NCBI RefSeq assembly: GCF_030732845.1
Contig: NZ_JASHKA010000013.1
Location: 106,579 to 170,578, forward strand
Direction of reading: 5' to 3'
Length of the DNA: 64,000 nucleotides
Source: Roseibium sp. MMSF_3544
GTDB taxonomy: Bacteria; Pseudomonadota; Alphaproteobacteria; Rhizobiales; Stappiaceae
Shown piece after piece: positions 51,748 through 60,137 of this stretch (positions within the stretch are counted from its first letter, which is position 1; the number at the start of each line of letters is the position of its first letter). A program made the position numbers and the translations under genes. Below the pieces are notes generated by a model. The model made no database searches and had not been told where the DNA came from. It worked only from the letters and a program-made list of their open reading frames with translations.

Positions 51748-52851
51748 ATGTACCTGATCCTTCACGCTTTCAGTCGCCGGAACGCGGGAGACGGGTTGCT
51801 TGTGGATCTGACACTGGAGGCACTGGAAGCTGCGGGCGTCGCGCGGTCGGAATGTGCCTTGTTGGCGCTCGACCCGGAGAGTTTTCCGGACTTTGGAACC
51901 GTCTTCCGGGCACCGGGAGAACCCTCAGCCAGAGTATCTTGGAAGCTCTTCCAGGCCGGACTGAATTTGGGCGTCGATTTGGTGAGCGGAGGAACGGTCG
52001 GTTCCGTCCCTGCCCTGGTGCGCAGATCCAAAGGCCTGATTGCCGTGGGTGGTGGGTATCTGGTTGCCGACAGCCTGGTCCGGCAAGCCGGCGTTTTGCT
52101 TAATCACATGACACAACTATCTTCGGCGTCTCGTTCGGATGTTCCAACGGTTTATCTTCCGCAAAGCATCGGCCCGCTGGACGGCATTGCCGGAAGAATG
52201 GCACGCAACCATCTCGCAGGCATGGACCGCGTGTTCGTGCGCGACGACAAAACCATGGCGGAGCTAAACCTGCCGAACACCAGACGTATCGGCGACTTGG
52301 CGGTGTTGAAGCTGGCCAGACAAATTGAAGAAATTTCTCCCGTCGATCCGCAGGATCAAACCATTCTCGTTGGGCGGGATCTGCCAAACCCCGACATGTA
52401 TCTCGAAAATCTTGACCAGCTTGCCGAAAGACTCGAAGCGCCAAGATGGGCAGTGCAAGCCGACACGCGTGGCCCCCGCAGCGACAAGGCGTTCTACGAA
52501 CGGCGCGGCTACAAAGATGCAGAGCCGTTTGGCACGCTGCTTGAGGCAGGTGTGCCGGGGGTTGTTGTGTCCGTTCGATTGCATGGAGCGATTGCAGCCC
52601 TGCTTGCTGGTCGCCCGGCCATTCATCTGTCCTATGAGCGCAAGGGTTGGGGAGCCTACGAAGATCTTGGGATTGCAGAATACGTCCACGATGCAAGATC
52701 TTTCGACGTTGATAGGGTCTTGCAGCAGGTCAAAGCATTGCAGGCCGATCCGGCAGAGTTCTGGGAGCGCATACGGTCCGCGGCGCCTTCCTCGAAGGAG
52801 CAGTATCAGGAGATGGTCACCGAGATGCGTTCACTGCTGGTCCCCGAGTGA
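51748..52851 (+). CDS. Polysaccharide pyruvyl transferase-family protein
   Basis: A 367-residue enzyme of the polysaccharide pyruvyl transferase/CsaB fold, which adds pyruvate ketals to glycans using PEP. It begins with the nucleotide-fold strand YLILHAFSRRNAGDGLLVDL and shows KGLIAVGGGYLVADSL, TVYLPQSIGPLDGIAGRMA, RVFVRDDKTMAELNLPN and, near the end, VVSVRLHGAIAALLAGRPAI with the conserved Arg-x-His. It overlaps the converging GT4 gene by 35 bp at their 3' ends. With the four following glycosyl-type genes it suggests a pyruvylated surface polysaccharide. Confidence 0.85.
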   Translation: MYLILHAFSRRNAGDGLLVDLTLEALEAAGVARSECALLALDPESFPDFGTVFRAPGEPSARVSWKLFQAGLNLGVDLVSGGTVGSVPALVRRSKGLIAVGGGYLVADSLVRQAGVLLNHMTQLSSASRSDVPTVYLPQSIGPLDGIAGRMARNHLAGMDRVFVRDDKTMAELNLPNTRRIGDLAVLKLARQIEEISPVDPQDQTILVGRDLPNPDMYLENLDQLAERLEAPRWAVQADTRGPRSDKAFYERRGYKDAEPFGTLLEAGVPGVVVSVRLHGAIAALLAGRPAIHLSYERKGWGAYEDLGIAEYVHDARSFDVDRVLQQVKALQADPAEFWERIRSAAPSSKEQYQEMVTEMRSLLVPE

Positions 52852-54043
52852 GCCGGCTTTCGATGATTTCGAGGTATTCTTCAATCAACCTGTCCCATCG
52901 GTAACGTCCGATCGTCTCCCGCAAAAGCTTGGCGCGGGTTGCTACGTCTTCGGGCGTAAGCGCCAGGGTCGATTTCAGGGCGTCGGCAAACGCGTTCACA
53001 TCTGCCGGCTCTTCCAGGAACGTCACACATTCGCGGATTGCAGTCCATTCGGGCAGCAAAGTGATATTCGTGTCTGGTGAGGCAATCACCGGCTTGCCGC
53101 TTGCCAATGCCTCAAGCAATGCGACGGGAAGCCCCTCGCTGTCCCCTTTGTCAGAGACTGAGGGAAAGGCCATGGCGAAGCATTTGGCGAAAAACTCCTG
53201 CTTCTGACGTCCGGACAAAAACCCTGGAAATTGAATGTTCGCCCGATCCGGGATCCGGGCGAGTGTTTCGGCCTCTTCACCGTCACCGGCAATCGCAATC
53301 GGGAAGGTCTTGCCTTCCTCGGCCAGCCTCTCAGCCGCGGCAATCAGGTGATGCAGCCCCTTCTTACGCGACAAGCGCGAAATCGTCCCGAAGGCATAGG
53401 CGCACTCTTCGACGGAGTAAGACGACTTGGCCTCGTCCGGGTCCAATGCCAGCCCCATCGGCAAGACATGGCTGTCGATGTCAGGCAAAATTGACTGGGC
53501 GTACGCCTGCTGATTGCTGTTGACGCAAAAGAATGCCGTTGCCTTGCGCAACACGGTACGGGCCAGGCGATGGCCCATCCCGCCGAATTTCTCAAAGACG
53601 GCAAGGTCCGATGAATGGTTCTGAAGGATGTAAGGCACATTCATGGACTGGTGCAATCGGTACGCCACCAGACCCTGCGGCATGATCCAGTGCGCGTAGA
53701 CCAGATCAATGTCGTGCATTTTGATCAGGCGTTTTGCGGCAAAGTACTGCGCAGCAACAAAAGAAGGGATTTGCAGAGCCCTCGTAGGCTTCTCGCGCAG
53801 GTTTGGCAAAATGGCCGGATAAGCAAGTGTCTGATAGCCCTCAGGCCACATGTACTTAAAACGAAAGATGTTGATGTCATCAGTTTTCTCCTCCTTGGCA
53901 GCCTGCTTATCGTGCGGCGCAAGGACAAAGACATCGTCCGATGGTCGGGCCTTTTTCCAGGCACTGGCTTGTTCCAGAACAAAAGGCGCCTGCTGGTCAC
54001 CTGAAAAACGCGGCAAAGTTGATGTCAGAAACAGTATTCTCAT
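52817..54043 (-). CDS. Glycosyltransferase family 4 protein
   Basis: A 408-residue GT-B glycosyltransferase. The N-terminal acceptor domain begins ILFLTSTLPRFSGDQQAPFV; the linker includes LVYAHWIMPQGLVAYRLHQ; the C-terminal donor domain has FGTISRLSRKKGLHHLIAAA, AGDGEEAETLARI and the E-x7-E donor motif region with SEGLPVALLEALASGKPV. Family 4 enzymes retain anomeric configuration and use nucleotide sugars, typically in exopolysaccharide or lipopolysaccharide assembly. It is the last gene of the minus-strand glycan operon, 54 nt after the flippase-like gene, and its 3' end overlaps the pyruvyl transferase gene by 35 bp. Confidence 0.9.
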   Translation of the reverse strand: MRILFLTSTLPRFSGDQQAPFVLEQASAWKKARPSDDVFVLAPHDKQAAKEEKTDDINIFRFKYMWPEGYQTLAYPAILPNLREKPTRALQIPSFVAAQYFAAKRLIKMHDIDLVYAHWIMPQGLVAYRLHQSMNVPYILQNHSSDLAVFEKFGGMGHRLARTVLRKATAFFCVNSNQQAYAQSILPDIDSHVLPMGLALDPDEAKSSYSVEECAYAFGTISRLSRKKGLHHLIAAAERLAEEGKTFPIAIAGDGEEAETLARIPDRANIQFPGFLSGRQKQEFFAKCFAMAFPSVSDKGDSEGLPVALLEALASGKPVIASPDTNITLLPEWTAIRECVTFLEEPADVNAFADALKSTLALTPEDVATRAKLLRETIGRYRWDRLIEEYLEIIESRLTRGPAVNASR

Positions 54044-54097
54044 TCTGCGCCCAGTTTTGGTTCCGGTTCGACCACCGGACGCGACAATGCCCTGACG

Positions 54098-54979
54098 CTA
54101 GACATTCTGAGCGTCTCTGCCTTGAAACGAAAAGAGCAGCGCATAAGTCACCGACGCGTTGAGAAACAGAGCGACAATCCGGTTTAGCGCTACCGCAACA
54201 AAAGCCGCAGCGGGCAAGGTCTGTGTCGTCGTGGCCATGAGGGCTGCGATGCTCTCACTAATGCCGAGACCACCTGGCGCAATCGAAGATGCTGATCCGG
54301 CAATAATTGCGAATGAAAATACAAAGCTTTCCACAAAGGCGACCGGCAGCGACAGGACTGCAAAGGCAAAAAACATCCGGACAGCCATCAGTCCCAATCC
54401 TGCAAACCTGAGCGCCAGGCTTAGGAACGCAATTCTTGGGCCCGATACATAGGTCAGCCAGCTGACCGACAGCGTTGCCATGACGAAACCGCCGGCGGCG
54501 AACAACCATCCGATCGGACCATTGCTTGGAATGCTGAGCCCGGCTGCAAATGCGGCGCAGGAAATCCACAACAGGGCATTGGCAAGGACAATTCCGGTGG
54601 AACGGGCAACTGTCGCGCCTTCATTGACCAACGCAGCGCCTCGGACCATTGCACCGCCCGGAAGTGGGAGGATTTCGGCTGTCTGTGCAATACACGACAC
54701 ACGAAAGCTCTTCCCAAAAGGCATCGGCACACCTGCTGCACGCGCAGTCAGCATCATGCTGACGGCGCCGTAGACAAGGCTCAAAGGACCCATGAGGAAA
54801 AGCAGCGCTGCAAAAGGACCGAACTCGATGTCCGCAAAACCGATATCCAGCCGGCTGAGGGAATAGATCCCTCCGCCCACGAACAAAATGGCACCGAATG
54901 CCAGCAAAGGCAGGCGCCATTTTCGCGAGGGCGCATAGGCTCGAATTGACGCCAAAGAGCTTTCAAGCAGCGAATTCAT
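54098..54979 (-). CDS. Lysylphosphatidylglycerol synthetase-like/UPF0104 membrane protein
   Basis: A 293-residue polytopic protein with about eight hydrophobic helices, of the AglD/MprF transmembrane (UPF0104) type. It shows KSFRVSCIAQTAEILPLPGG followed by AMVRGAALVNEGA, and a late SSIAPGGLGISESIAALMA segment, the two conserved stretches of this family. Such proteins are often encoded beside glycosyltransferases and are thought to translocate lipid-linked substrates. The frame opens 13 codons upstream; I use the ATG at 54979. It lies between GT2 and GT4 in one operon, which supports a role in handling a lipid-linked glycan. Confidence 0.8.
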   Translation of the reverse strand: MNSLLESSLASIRAYAPSRKWRLPLLAFGAILFVGGGIYSLSRLDIGFADIEFGPFAALLFLMGPLSLVYGAVSMMLTARAAGVPMPFGKSFRVSCIAQTAEILPLPGGAMVRGAALVNEGATVARSTGIVLANALLWISCAAFAAGLSIPSNGPIGWLFAAGGFVMATLSVSWLTYVSGPRIAFLSLALRFAGLGLMAVRMFFAFAVLSLPVAFVESFVFSFAIIAGSASSIAPGGLGISESIAALMATTTQTLPAAAFVAVALNRIVALFLNASVTYALLFSFQGRDAQNV

Positions 54980-55046
54980 CGTTAGCGCCCTGCTCCATCC
55001 GAACGGCCGTCCATCCATGCCCGCGAAACCTTAATTTGCCGGCACT

Positions 55047-56087
55047 TCAGGCCATTGGCAGTTTTCGACCGACATTTGCATTGATTTCATTCAGCTCGTT
55101 CAAGATCTTCTGCCGATCGACCTTCTGCTCCTTGTGGGACATCTTGTCGAGCTCACCTTCAATATGGGTAACCTTGACCAACAGGATCTCAATGAGCTTT
55201 CTGTTGAAGTTGATCAGATCGGCAACCATGCCGATAAGGATGGTCGCGCCGCCCATGATCACCAGACTTGCGCCCAGGACAATCGACTGAATATGGCCCG
55301 CACCGTCCCCTGACAGATAGAAATAGAGAAAGCGCCCGATCGGAACGGCGCCGGCAACCAGCAAGAGCAAGCCTATCACCGAGAAGACGCGCAAAGGCTT
55401 GTACATCGTATAGGAGCGCACGAGCGTTGCTCCCGACATTCTCAGAAATTGCGGAATGCTCTTGAACAATCGGGATTCGCGCGTCTTGGCGTTTGTACGA
55501 ATTGGTGCCGAAACAACCTTCAAACGCTTGGAGCTTGCCTGCACCAGCATCTCGATCGTGTAGCTGAAATCGGTCACGATATTGATCTGGATTGCAGCAT
55601 GCCTCGAAATGGCACGAAAACCGCTCACGGCATCGGTTATATCAAGTCCGGTTATCTTGCGGATCAGGAAACTGCCCAACACCTGAAGCCGACGCTTGAA
55701 TATCGAAAAATGCGGATTGGTCATACCTCCGCGGTCTCCGACAACAATTTCCGCTTCGCCATCGATAATCGGACGGATCAGCTTTGCAATGTCACCACCG
55801 AAATACTGATTGTCGCCGTCAGTGTTGACGATGATGTCCGCCCCACGCTTCAGCGAGGCTTCCATGCCAGTCCTAAAGGTACGCGCCAAGCCCTTGTTGC
55901 CGGTGTGGGTCACGATGTGGTCGACACCCAGCTCTCGTGCCAGTTCGACAGTACGGTCTGAGGACCCATCGTCGATGATCATTATCTCAACGTCATCAAT
56001 GCCGTCGAATTCCCGAGGGATGTCCCGGATCGTGGCTGCCAGGTTTTCTTCTTCGTTGAAACACGGGATCTGTATGATGAGCTTCAT
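55047..56087 (-). CDS. Glycosyltransferase family 2 (DPM/ArnC-like, with C-terminal membrane helices)
   Basis: A 346-residue GT2 enzyme, probably making a polyprenyl-phosphate sugar donor. The GT-A domain has IQIPCFNEEENLAATIRDIP, IMIIDDGSSDRTVELARELG, the metal-binding D-x-D in IIVNTDGDNQYFGGD and ITDAVSGFRAISRHAA. Two C-terminal transmembrane helices (VFSVIGLLLLVAGAVPIGRF and SIVLGASLVIMGGATILIGM) are followed by a coiled, charged tail. This layout is that of DPM1/ArnC-type transferases, whose product is used by GT39/ArnT-type enzymes, and such a gene lies immediately upstream, 35 nt away. The ATG at 56087 has AAAGG about 9 nt upstream; the longer frame adds 13 codons. Confidence 0.9.
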   Translation of the reverse strand: MKLIIQIPCFNEEENLAATIRDIPREFDGIDDVEIMIIDDGSSDRTVELARELGVDHIVTHTGNKGLARTFRTGMEASLKRGADIIVNTDGDNQYFGGDIAKLIRPIIDGEAEIVVGDRGGMTNPHFSIFKRRLQVLGSFLIRKITGLDITDAVSGFRAISRHAAIQINIVTDFSYTIEMLVQASSKRLKVVSAPIRTNAKTRESRLFKSIPQFLRMSGATLVRSYTMYKPLRVFSVIGLLLLVAGAVPIGRFLYFYLSGDGAGHIQSIVLGASLVIMGGATILIGMVADLINFNRKLIEILLVKVTHIEGELDKMSHKEQKVDRQKILNELNEINANVGRKLPMA

Positions 56088-56122
56088 AGAGCTGCCTTTG
56101 CATTCGCCTGGCGTCAATCCGT

Positions 56123-57898
56123 TCAAAACCCGAAGAAGATTGGTGTTGTCGGAGCCGGATAGTCAGGCATGTAAAGGTGCTTGCCCCAGCGCAGAACCGC
56201 TTCATTCGTCTGATCGGTGCTACGGACTATATGCTCGCCCCGGTTAAGAAAAATTTGATTGCCGGGCCGCAAGAGGACGCCGTCGATCGTGACAGGACCA
56301 TTTGCTTCCAGCGTATACGTGCCTTCAATCAGCAAATCCAATTTGATAACCGGCTCGCCGCCGGGGAACAGGAGCTGTTTCCCCGCCACGTAGATGTTGC
56401 CCCAGTGATGGACATAATTGGATTTCAGGGCCTCGATATCCTGCGGCAACAAACTTGAGTTTGACGAGCTGTCAAATGCGCTGCGTTTCCCCTCAAGGTC
56501 CAAGGCGGTCGTGTTCGCGATCAGGAACTTGGGTTGTTCGTTCCGGATAATGTCACCCATGACCGGAACACCTTTGGCGTGATAATTTTCAAATCCCCAA
56601 CTGCTCATGAAGAACCCGTGCTTCGGAAAAGAAGCGATCATCGAGTTCCGGTCTAAATAACCAACCGGTTCGTCGAACATCTTGTGAATGGTTTCAATGG
56701 TCGCAATCTGCGTTGCTGGCGTGCGGTCCCAATTTCGCCAGACGTTTTGTGCGACTTGCACGGAAAAAAAGACAAGAAGGATCGTGATAATACGCCCGAA
56801 GCGATCTCTGTCAAAAGCACTTGAAAGGACGAAACTAACCGAAACGGAGGCCAATACCGCGACAGGCGCCAGCATAAAGGCGTAGTAGTAAGGAAAGGCG
56901 TTCCTATAGAAGAGCAAGGTCAGAAGAGGACTGGCGAACAGGACCAACGCCAGCCATTTTTTTCGCTCGCCAGCAGGCCCGGCAAAGGTGTTTCGAAGAG
57001 CCAGAGCCAGGCCGAAAGCGACCGCCATCACAATCACAATGTTCTCCAGAACGGCTCGCAAAAACGAGAACGATCTTGGAAAAAACTCCGAGTCCAGAAT
57101 CGTTTTCTGGAAACTCTGCTTTAACATCGCCCCACCATTCACGCTCGTGCCAGGCGCAAGAAGCGACTTGTGCCACAAATAGAGGGCTCCGAACGTTGCC
57201 AGGGCACCTGCGACCGCGACCGCAATTGCGATAAGCGACCTGCCCCGCTGATCGGATCGGATGCTTTCGACAAGCATGACCGCCCCGATCATCAGCGCCA
57301 GAAAAATCGACTTGATTGTGATCAGCCCCGCAACGCCAATCAGGACGCCGGCCAAAAGAAACCACGCCATGCGCCATTGAAAGCAAATCGCGATGTAAAG
57401 CGCGGCCATCAGCGTGAAGGTTGCGAATGGATCGGAGCGAAAGCTCGCGGAATGATCCATTACAAAGCTGAAGGCACAGTAGCAGGCAACAGCAGCAAGC
57501 GCGGGTATGGTGTGCGTGTACTTCCTGCTTATGGCAAAAATGAAATACAGATTGAAGCAATGCAGCAGATAGGTGACCAGCCGCCCCAGCAATATCTGCG
57601 TCGGCTCCAGCGCATCCAATGATGTAAGCCAACCAAACAGGTGCACGTGGAAGGTTTGAAAGGATCTGCTCAGGTTGCCTGCCTTGTACTCGTAAACCTG
57701 AGAAAGATAATAAAACTCGTCCCAGTTCATGTCGGTCCTGAAAACAAACAGGAACTGCAGCCCGAGCGTCACCGCAATTGCTGCAATCAGGACGTAGACG
57801 AGGCTTTTCTCAAACGTACCGTCATAGGCCGAAGTCCGTGTGGTTTGTGAACCGGCAAGGAGTTCGTCGTCGGAGCTGACAGATCGCGGCGGGAACAT
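56123..57898 (-). CDS. GT39/ArnT-like membrane glycosyltransferase
   Basis: A 591-residue integral membrane protein with about ten helices in the N-terminal two thirds and a soluble C-terminal domain. The first periplasmic loop carries the acidic pattern of GT39/GT83 enzymes (FRTDMNWDEFYYLSQVYE, with Asp and Glu as likely catalytic residues), followed by HVHLFGWLTSLDALEP. The C-terminal domain includes LLIEGTYTLEANGPVTIDGV and LRPGNQIFLNRGEHIVRS, a beta-rich module. Such enzymes transfer sugars from polyprenyl phosphate donors on the outer face of the inner membrane. It heads the four-gene operon and the donor is likely made by the next gene (GT2). The frame opens 34 codons earlier; MFPPRSV fits better. 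Confidence 0.83.
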   Translation of the reverse strand: MFPPRSVSSDDELLAGSQTTRTSAYDGTFEKSLVYVLIAAIAVTLGLQFLFVFRTDMNWDEFYYLSQVYEYKAGNLSRSFQTFHVHLFGWLTSLDALEPTQILLGRLVTYLLHCFNLYFIFAISRKYTHTIPALAAVACYCAFSFVMDHSASFRSDPFATFTLMAALYIAICFQWRMAWFLLAGVLIGVAGLITIKSIFLALMIGAVMLVESIRSDQRGRSLIAIAVAVAGALATFGALYLWHKSLLAPGTSVNGGAMLKQSFQKTILDSEFFPRSFSFLRAVLENIVIVMAVAFGLALALRNTFAGPAGERKKWLALVLFASPLLTLLFYRNAFPYYYAFMLAPVAVLASVSVSFVLSSAFDRDRFGRIITILLVFFSVQVAQNVWRNWDRTPATQIATIETIHKMFDEPVGYLDRNSMIASFPKHGFFMSSWGFENYHAKGVPVMGDIIRNEQPKFLIANTTALDLEGKRSAFDSSSNSSLLPQDIEALKSNYVHHWGNIYVAGKQLLFPGGEPVIKLDLLIEGTYTLEANGPVTIDGVLLRPGNQIFLNRGEHIVRSTDQTNEAVLRWGKHLYMPDYPAPTTPIFFGF

Positions 57899-58072
57899 TA
57901 TGGATATTCGCCTTCCCGTGAAGGTGACAAAAACTGCAAAACTTCCCGGGATCCTCGCAAAAGAGTATTGTTCAAGCGTTAAATGGGCCTGGTAGGTCAC
58001 AGGACTTGGCAGAACATCTGGCTAGAAGCTTTGCGCTGAGACCGGTTCGCACGCGGAACGCCGAGCAGACCT

Positions 58073-58432
58073 TCAGAGCACGTCAAGCAACATCCAGCCG
58101 CCGATCAGAAAAGCTTCGGCAGCCAGCACGCCAACAATGACTTTCTGGCGAGACAGGAAGAATGCGGCAAAACCGGCACATGTTGCAGCGATCCGCAGCC
58201 ACATCGGTGTGTCGCCGAGGATCCCTTGAGGAAACAGGATCAGCTTGGATATGAGTCCGGCAACGAGCGCAGTTGCAACGCAGCGCACCCATATCAGCAA
58301 CTCACTGTCTTCCCGCAACCTGCCGCTAGCAAATACCCCGATCCAGCGCCACACATCGGTGGCAAGCCAACCGGCGACGAGGATCATGACATAGGGCCAC
58401 CACCAGGTTTCGTACAGAAGGCCATCCGTCAT
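58073..58432 (-). CDS. azlD: AzlD-family branched-chain amino acid export subunit
   Basis: A 119-residue membrane protein with four hydrophobic helices, the small partner of AzlC. Its pattern (MILVAGWLATDVWRWIG, LIWVRCVATALVAGLISKLI and PMWLRIAATCAGFAAFFLS) fits the AzlD family, which with AzlC forms an exporter for branched-chain amino acids or related compounds. The start ATG overlaps the azlC stop by 4 nt (ATGA), so the two are coupled; the frame extends 22 codons into azlC, which I discard. Confidence 0.87.
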   Translation of the reverse strand: MTDGLLYETWWWPYVMILVAGWLATDVWRWIGVFASGRLREDSELLIWVRCVATALVAGLISKLILFPQGILGDTPMWLRIAATCAGFAAFFLSRQKVIVGVLAAEAFLIGGWMLLDVL

Positions 58433-59190
58433 GACAGGCCTCCGCGCAGCACGCGCATACCCAGGTAAGCAACGGTGCCGCCAATCAGGCCAGTCCACAA
58501 CAGATCAAGTCCGGGCAGATACAAAAAGAAGACAGGCCCAAGCGCCAGTCCGACCACCATGGCAGCCTTGTCGACGTTAAGGCGCGCAGCCCCCCAAAGT
58601 GAGCACAGAAAGTAGACCGGGGTCAGAAGTACCAAAGCCCCTGCAACCACATCCGGCATTCGCTCTACGATCAGGTAGGCAATCCCCGTCATGCAGAACA
58701 CGAACGTCGTCACCGAGGCACCAAAGCCTGTGAAGAAGGGAAGACGGGCTTCTCGCGGCAGATCGGGCAGATTGCGCATGGCAAACACCCACGCGGTCAC
58801 GGCCACAAAATGGGAGGCGACCAGCAGATGCCAGTTCTTTGTTCTCCCGGGAATCTTGACCATGGGCATCAGCGCCATTGTCATCGGCATCAGGCGAACG
58901 GAAGCGAGCGCAACGGCAATGGCGGCCGGGATCAGTCCCATGCCGGACGACAATGCACCGGTCAGAACAACAATAGACGGCAACGCCCAGATGAAGCCGG
59001 TCATCAATAGCGTTTCCGCAAGCGTCAGGCCCGTTTCCCGCGCCAGTCCGGCGAAACCGACAAAGGCGGCCGTCAGGATCAACGCCGGGATTGAGATGGC
59101 CGCGCGCGCTCCCAGTAGGAACCACTCGCGGTCACTCTTTGGCGGATCTTCAGGCGCATTCGTTTGCGCGGTCCCTTTGGGAACGGTCAT
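58429..59190 (-). CDS. azlC: AzlC-family branched-chain amino acid export subunit
   Basis: A 253-residue polytopic membrane protein with the AzlC signatures: FVGFAGLARETGLTLAETLL at the first helix, WALPSIVVLTGALSSG, and VASVRLMPMTMALMPMV. AzlC and AzlD together export branched-chain amino acids or toxic analogues. It begins with a polar, Pro/Asp-rich cytoplasmic segment of about 30 residues. I use the ATG at 59190; a TTG five codons earlier is possible and neither has a clear ribosome site. No lrp-type regulator lies next to it. Confidence 0.88.
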   Translation of the reverse strand: MTVPKGTAQTNAPEDPPKSDREWFLLGARAAISIPALILTAAFVGFAGLARETGLTLAETLLMTGFIWALPSIVVLTGALSSGMGLIPAAIAVALASVRLMPMTMALMPMVKIPGRTKNWHLLVASHFVAVTAWVFAMRNLPDLPREARLPFFTGFGASVTTFVFCMTGIAYLIVERMPDVVAGALVLLTPVYFLCSLWGAARLNVDKAAMVVGLALGPVFFLYLPGLDLLWTGLIGGTVAYLGMRVLRGGLS

Positions 59191-59266
59191 TTGAACTGGA
59201 CTCAAGACGTCAGATAATAAGGCAGCCTTACATTTTTCCGGAGTTTCTGTCCAGTACGCTCAAGTG

Positions 59267-59971
59267 TCAAACCGATCGCGTCAGCCCGCCATCTATCCGG
59301 ATGTTCTGTCCTGTAACATAGGCGGCTGCGCCGCTTGCCAGATAGGAGATCAGACCGGAGACTTCATCGGAGCGACCATAGCGTCCCATGGGGATGCGTT
59401 CGCGCCGGTCTTCCTTTTCCGGAAGGCTGTCAATGAACCCCGGCAAGACGTTGTTCATGCGCACGTTGGCTGCCGCAAATTTGTCTGAAAAAAGCTTCGT
59501 GAAACTGGCCAGTCCGGCGCGGAAAACCCCAGAGGTTGGAAACATGGGGTCCGGCTCGAACGTGGCGAAGGTGGATAAATTGATGATCGTGCCACCACCC
59601 TGATCGGCCATCACCGGCGCGACGAGGCGGCTCGGACGGATGACGTTCATCAGATAAAAGTCCATGCCGCGATGCCAGTCTTCGTCCGATATTTCCAGAA
59701 TGTCACCCTTGGGTCCGTGGCCCGCAGAGTTCACCAGAACATCAATTCTACCATAGGCCTGCATGGTTTTATCAACAAATGACTTCAAGTCAGATGGTTC
59801 CAGGTTCGACCCGGTGAACCCGAAACCGCCGAGCTCTTCTGCCAACACCTCTCCTTTGCCGGAGGAAGACAGGATCGCGACCTTCATGCCATCGGCGGCA
59901 AGACGACGGGCAGCATCCGCGCCCATTCCGGATCCGCCTGCGGTGATCATTGCGACTTTCTGTTCCGACAT
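59267..59971 (-). CDS. SDR-family protein lacking the canonical YxxxK site
   Basis: A 234-residue short-chain dehydrogenase fold. The cofactor site is intact (MITAGGSGMGADAARRLAAD, RIDVLVNSAGHGPKGD) and the C terminus is typical (AAAYVTGQNIRIDGGLTRS). At the usual catalytic place the protein reads FPTSGVFRAGLASF, so the expected Tyr-x-x-x-Lys is replaced by a Ser/Thr...Arg arrangement. The upstream Ser is present (NLSTFATFE). Divergent SDRs with such replacements are known and may use other residues or act as non-classical enzymes. The frame extends 161 codons upstream into clpA antisense; AGGAG 9 nt before the ATG at 59971 decides the start. It is a single-gene unit. Confidence 0.85.
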   Translation of the reverse strand: MSEQKVAMITAGGSGMGADAARRLAADGMKVAILSSSGKGEVLAEELGGFGFTGSNLEPSDLKSFVDKTMQAYGRIDVLVNSAGHGPKGDILEISDEDWHRGMDFYLMNVIRPSRLVAPVMADQGGGTIINLSTFATFEPDPMFPTSGVFRAGLASFTKLFSDKFAAANVRMNNVLPGFIDSLPEKEDRRERIPMGRYGRSDEVSGLISYLASGAAAYVTGQNIRIDGGLTRSV

Positions 59972-60089
59972 TTTTTGGCTCCTTCTGTGTTGCTCTGAAA
60001 TTAGGAACACGCGAACCGCGTAACAAACAAATTTGTCGAATGGATTTGATGAATGGCTTGAATGCTTGGGGCAATACACGGCAACAAAA

Positions 60090-60113
60090 AACCCCGGACC
60101 GTGGTCCGGGGTT
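60090..60113 (-). terminator. Terminator after clpA
   Basis: A 10-bp perfect GC-rich inverted repeat (60090-60099 and 60104-60113) with a 4-nt loop. Read on the minus strand it ends in a T run (A6 at 60086-60091), 25 nt after the clpA stop. Confidence 0.88.
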
Positions 60114-60137
60114 CTTTTGTTTGCCGGGTGGGTCGGA

